Source: Kitasatospora acidiphila (lineage in GTDB: Bacteria > Actinomycetota > Actinomycetes > Streptomycetales > Streptomycetaceae). From it: a stretch of 64,000 nt of DNA. Positions 61,726 to 64,000 of the stretch are shown here, in pieces. Position 1 is the first letter of the stretch. Every line of letters starts with the position of its first letter. The position numbers were made by a program, and so were the translations under genes. Below the pieces are notes generated by a model. That model was given only the letters and a program-made list of their open reading frames with translations. It was not told the DNA's origin and did not search any database. The stretch is from assembly GCF_006636205.1 (NCBI RefSeq), contig NZ_VIGB01000003.1, positions 1,178,001 through 1,242,000 of the forward strand. Reading direction: 5' to 3'.

Positions 61726-62831
61726 TGGCCCGTCCTCACGTGCGCCAGTACGGCTTCGCCGATGAAGTCGATCTCGGTGTCCATCAGTTCCGGGTAGACC
61801 GGCAGCGACAGCACCTCGTCAACCAGACGGGAGGCGTGGTCGAAGCTCTCTGCCCGTAGGCCCCTACCGGCGAACGCTGGCTGGGTGTGCAACAGGTGCG
61901 GGTAGCAGACGAGTGTGCTGACCGAGCTGTCCTTCAGGTACTTGCGCAGGCCATCGCGGTCAGGTATCCGGATCGTGTACTTGTGGAACACGTGCGCCCC
62001 AGGCTCAACCATCGACGGCGTGATGATCTGCGGCGCCTGGGACAAGATGCTGGTGTACCGGTCGGCCACTTCGCGCCGCCGCCCAATCCATCCGTCGAGG
62101 TAGGGAAGCTTCACGGACAGCAGCGCGGCCTCAAACGGGTTGAGCTTGCTGTTGATGCCGAGCGCCGTGTGATGGAACGTCCCCTCGTTGCCGTAGCTTC
62201 GAAGAGACCGAAGCCGGTTGGCCAGGCCAGCGTCGTTGGTGAGGATCGCGCCACCGTTGGAGAAGCTGGACAGGTGCTTCGACCAGTTGAAGCTGACGGC
62301 TGCTGCAACGCCGAAGGAGCCGACGAGTTGGCCGTTGCTGGTCGCTCCGAGCGCCTGGGCAACGTCCTCGACGATCGCCAGCGAGTGCTCGCTGGCCAGT
62401 TTCTGGAGTGCCGGCATGGCCACTGCTTCCCCGAACAAGTGGACCGGCACGATGGCGGCTGTACGCGGGGAGATGGCCGCGCGGACCGCGTCCAGGTCCA
62501 TGGTCATCCGCCCAGGCGCCGTGTCCACGAACACCGGGATCAGGTCGGCCATGATGATGCTCGCGGCCGTGGCGTAGAACCCGAAGTCGCATGTGATGAC
62601 TTCCGAGCCGGGCGGCAGGTTGAGCGCCCTCAGGGCCAAGACCAGGGCGTCGCTGCCCGACGCGACCGACACCACGGATTCGACCTGGCAGTAGTCGGCC
62701 AGCTTCTGCTCGAACTTCTCCAGCTGGTGCGCGAACGCCGAATCGTCCTTCAGGTCGACACCGTGCAGTGCCTGCGCCAGCGCCTCCGAGAGGTCGGCGT
62801 GCTGCCTGCTGTTCGAGTGGAACGGAATCAA
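61722..62831 (-). CDS. DegT/DnrJ/EryC1-family aminotransferase
   Basis: A 369-aa PLP-dependent sugar aminotransferase-type protein: SVASGSDALVLALRAL (phosphate-binding loop), IVEDVAQALGA (PLP-ring Asp) and SFNWSKHLSSFSNGG with the Schiff-base Lys. Such enzymes aminate keto sugars on nucleotide carriers in antibiotic and cell-surface pathways. A TTG start at 62831 has GGGAG 7 nt upstream. It precedes the aaRS-like gene with an overlapping stop. Confidence 0.88.
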   Translation of the reverse strand: MIPFHSNSRQHADLSEALAQALHGVDLKDDSAFAHQLEKFEQKLADYCQVESVVSVASGSDALVLALRALNLPPGSEVITCDFGFYATAASIIMADLIPVFVDTAPGRMTMDLDAVRAAISPRTAAIVPVHLFGEAVAMPALQKLASEHSLAIVEDVAQALGATSNGQLVGSFGVAAAVSFNWSKHLSSFSNGGAILTNDAGLANRLRSLRSYGNEGTFHHTALGINSKLNPFEAALLSVKLPYLDGWIGRRREVADRYTSILSQAPQIITPSMVEPGAHVFHKYTIRIPDRDGLRKYLKDSSVSTLVCYPHLLHTQPAFAGRGLRAESFDHASRLVDEVLSLPVYPELMDTEIDFIGEAVLAHVRTGH

Positions 62832-62879
62832 CTCGTCGCTCCCTTGAGTGCAGTTGTGCGGGAAGGTTGGGGAAGGCGG

Positions 62880-63836
62880 TTACTCGGGAAGCCGTTCGCC
62901 GTGCTCGACAGCTGCCACCACCTGGCGCCGTAGCTCCTGGCAATGGGCAAGGTCCCGGGCGAGCTCGTGATCGGTGCGGACGCACTCCTCGGCGACGTGC
63001 AGGAACTGCTGCCAGGGGCGCTCGATGTCACTGCCGTACTCCCGCACGAGCGCTCGCCACGACTTCTCGTAGGCGGTGACCGACACCACCCACTCGTTGA
63101 GCGTCCTGCGCGGGGTGTGGCGGCACAGGAGCCGGCTGGTCGCGCGGATCTCCCGGCCGGCGGCGAGCGAGGTGGCCGACAGCGTCGGCCCGATCAGGGT
63201 TCCCATGGCCAGTGCTTGGTCCACTGCCTGTTCGAACACCTGCCGCCGGGCGAGAGTGCCACCCGCCCCACCCTGGATGTACGGCTTCTCGACGACGCCG
63301 ACCACTCGCGCGACTGCTTCGATGAAGCGCTGGGAACTCGGCGTCTCCCACACCTCGCAGTGCTCATGGATGACCAGGCCGCTGACGGCATCCAGCATCG
63401 GGTTGAGGGAGAGTGCCTTCGCGAGAACGCTCCAGTGCCCGAGGTCACACAGCAGCGCGTCAGCGTCCAGGAACCCGACAAGATCAGCGTGACAGCCGAG
63501 CCGGCTGGCGATTCCGAGCCCCGCCCGAACCGCTCGCACGTACCCCACGTCAGCGGGTATGACGGCCACCGCGAGGTCGGGGGTCAAGCTCGTCAGCTCT
63601 CGGACCAGAAGTCCAGGCTCCACAGCCGGCTCCCGGGACCCATTGAGGATCACGATGTGCAGGGTCGACGGGTGTGCCCCGTCGCCCCGGCTGGAACGAA
63701 GGCTGGACTCCACGGCAGCGCGGGGGTCATGCCCTGGCCCCACGGGCACGACGATCGGCAGAGTCTGCCCGTAGGCCCGTGAGTTCGGCTCGTACACCAT
63801 GGCAACGGGGCTCTCCGTAGCCTGGCTGCTCGTCAC
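62880..63836 (-). CDS. GT-A-type glycosyltransferase
   Basis: A 318-aa protein. PIVVPVGPGHDPRAAV and TLHIVILNGS fit the nucleotide-binding strands of GT2-like folds, and LVGFLDADALLCD carries the DxD metal-binding motif; YIQGGAGGTLARR resembles the acceptor loop. The C-terminal 90 residues are helical. GTG 63836 overlaps the upstream mutase stop as GTGA. Donor and acceptor are unknown; a Galf-type donor is possible given the neighbour. Confidence 0.75.
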   Translation of the reverse strand: MTSSQATESPVAMVYEPNSRAYGQTLPIVVPVGPGHDPRAAVESSLRSSRGDGAHPSTLHIVILNGSREPAVEPGLLVRELTSLTPDLAVAVIPADVGYVRAVRAGLGIASRLGCHADLVGFLDADALLCDLGHWSVLAKALSLNPMLDAVSGLVIHEHCEVWETPSSQRFIEAVARVVGVVEKPYIQGGAGGTLARRQVFEQAVDQALAMGTLIGPTLSATSLAAGREIRATSRLLCRHTPRRTLNEWVVSVTAYEKSWRALVREYGSDIERPWQQFLHVAEECVRTDHELARDLAHCQELRRQVVAAVEHGERLPE

Positions 63837-64000
63837 GATGCCTCCAGAATCCGTCGGGCTGCGTCGAGCCCCTGACGGATGGCTTGGTCCATGTTGATGT
63901 AGCGGTACGTCGCGAGCCGGCCTGCGGGGATCAGGAGGTTGCGGGCGTCCTGTACGAGTAGGTGTTCGTAACTGCGCTGCAGCGCGCGATTGGCGCCAGC
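63833..64000 (-). CDS. glf: UDP-galactopyranose mutase, C-terminal end
   Basis: Only the last 55 codons are in the window. They read ...QRSYEHLLVQDARNLLIPAG, then RLATYRYINMDQAIRQGLD, matching the C-terminus of UDP-galactopyranose mutase (GRLATYRYxxMDxAI with the FAD/substrate-binding Arg and Tyr). The enzyme converts UDP-galactopyranose to UDP-galactofuranose. It is coupled to the glycosyltransferase gene by GTGA. Close relatives acting on other nucleotide sugars cannot be excluded. Confidence 0.8.
   Translation of the reverse strand, partial: AGANRALQRSYEHLLVQDARNLLIPAGRLATYRYINMDQAIRQGLDAARRILEAS

Noticed and set aside
1..64000. CRISPR arrays, tRNA or rRNA genes
   Set aside because: No regularly spaced repeats and no tRNA cloverleaf or rRNA-like stretches were noticed on reading through; a covariance search was not possible.

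Overview
The window looks like an accessory region of an actinomycete chromosome or large plasmid, most likely Streptomyces or a close relative. The DNA is GC-rich, many genes start with GTG or TTG, ribosome sites are AGGAGG-like, and several proteins are typical of that group (XRE regulators, a Ddn-type F420-dependent reductase domain, IS21 and IS701 elements). No housekeeping locus was recognised. All functions are read from motifs; no database search was possible.

Region 1 (1 to about 20,700) is a defence-type island. Two PD-(D/E)XK nuclease genes on the plus strand meet, at a 13-bp-stem terminator, a long minus-strand operon: SNF2-type helicase, 1772-aa adenine methyltransferase, 2244-aa helicase/DUF1998/nuclease protein, and a UvrD helicase with a RelE-like N-terminus. 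Every junction among these four genes is an ATGA or GTGA overlap. A soluble Ser/Thr kinase gene lies just upstream. The gene order resembles class 1 DISARM (drmD, drmMI, drmA, drmB), but drmA and drmB functions appear fused, a nuclease-like module is added, and a RelE-UvrD protein stands where drmC would be. This is my main candidate for an undescribed system.

Region 2 (20.9 to 31.9 kb) holds small-molecule enzymes: an inositol-monophosphatase-like protein, an APH-like kinase, an SGNH hydrolase and a GNAT. It also holds a tightly overlapped leftward operon (NUDIX, TMPK-like kinase, kinase/nucleotidyltransferase fusion, phosphoribosyltransferase, GT9, APH-like protein, SDR, histidine phosphatase) that looks like nucleotide or sugar-phosphate metabolism of unknown product.

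Region 3 (32.0 to 57.3 kb) is unusual for its aminoacyl-tRNA synthetase content: intact alaS, serS and leuS, a broken hisS, and a serS tail fragment, mixed with an MccF-like S66 peptidase, XRE regulators, a duplicated NUDIX gene, HAD, HD, flavoprotein and PhyH genes. serS has a T-box leader on its own strand. Two insertion sequences sit here: a 3.3-kb IS21-type element that encloses an S1-domain gene, and a 1.44-kb IS701-type element inserted exactly at the leuS stop codon.

Region 4 (57.3 to 64.0 kb) is a leftward biosynthetic operon: UDP-galactopyranose mutase (partial), GT-A glycosyltransferase, DegT aminotransferase, a degenerate TrpRS/TyrRS-like protein, a hydroxyacid-dehydrogenase/Ddn fusion, a GT-B glycosyltransferase and a HAD phosphatase, with leuS directly downstream. 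Regions 3 and 4 together suggest an amino-acid- or tRNA-linked natural product, or resistance to an aaRS inhibitor. The product cannot be deduced from sequence alone.
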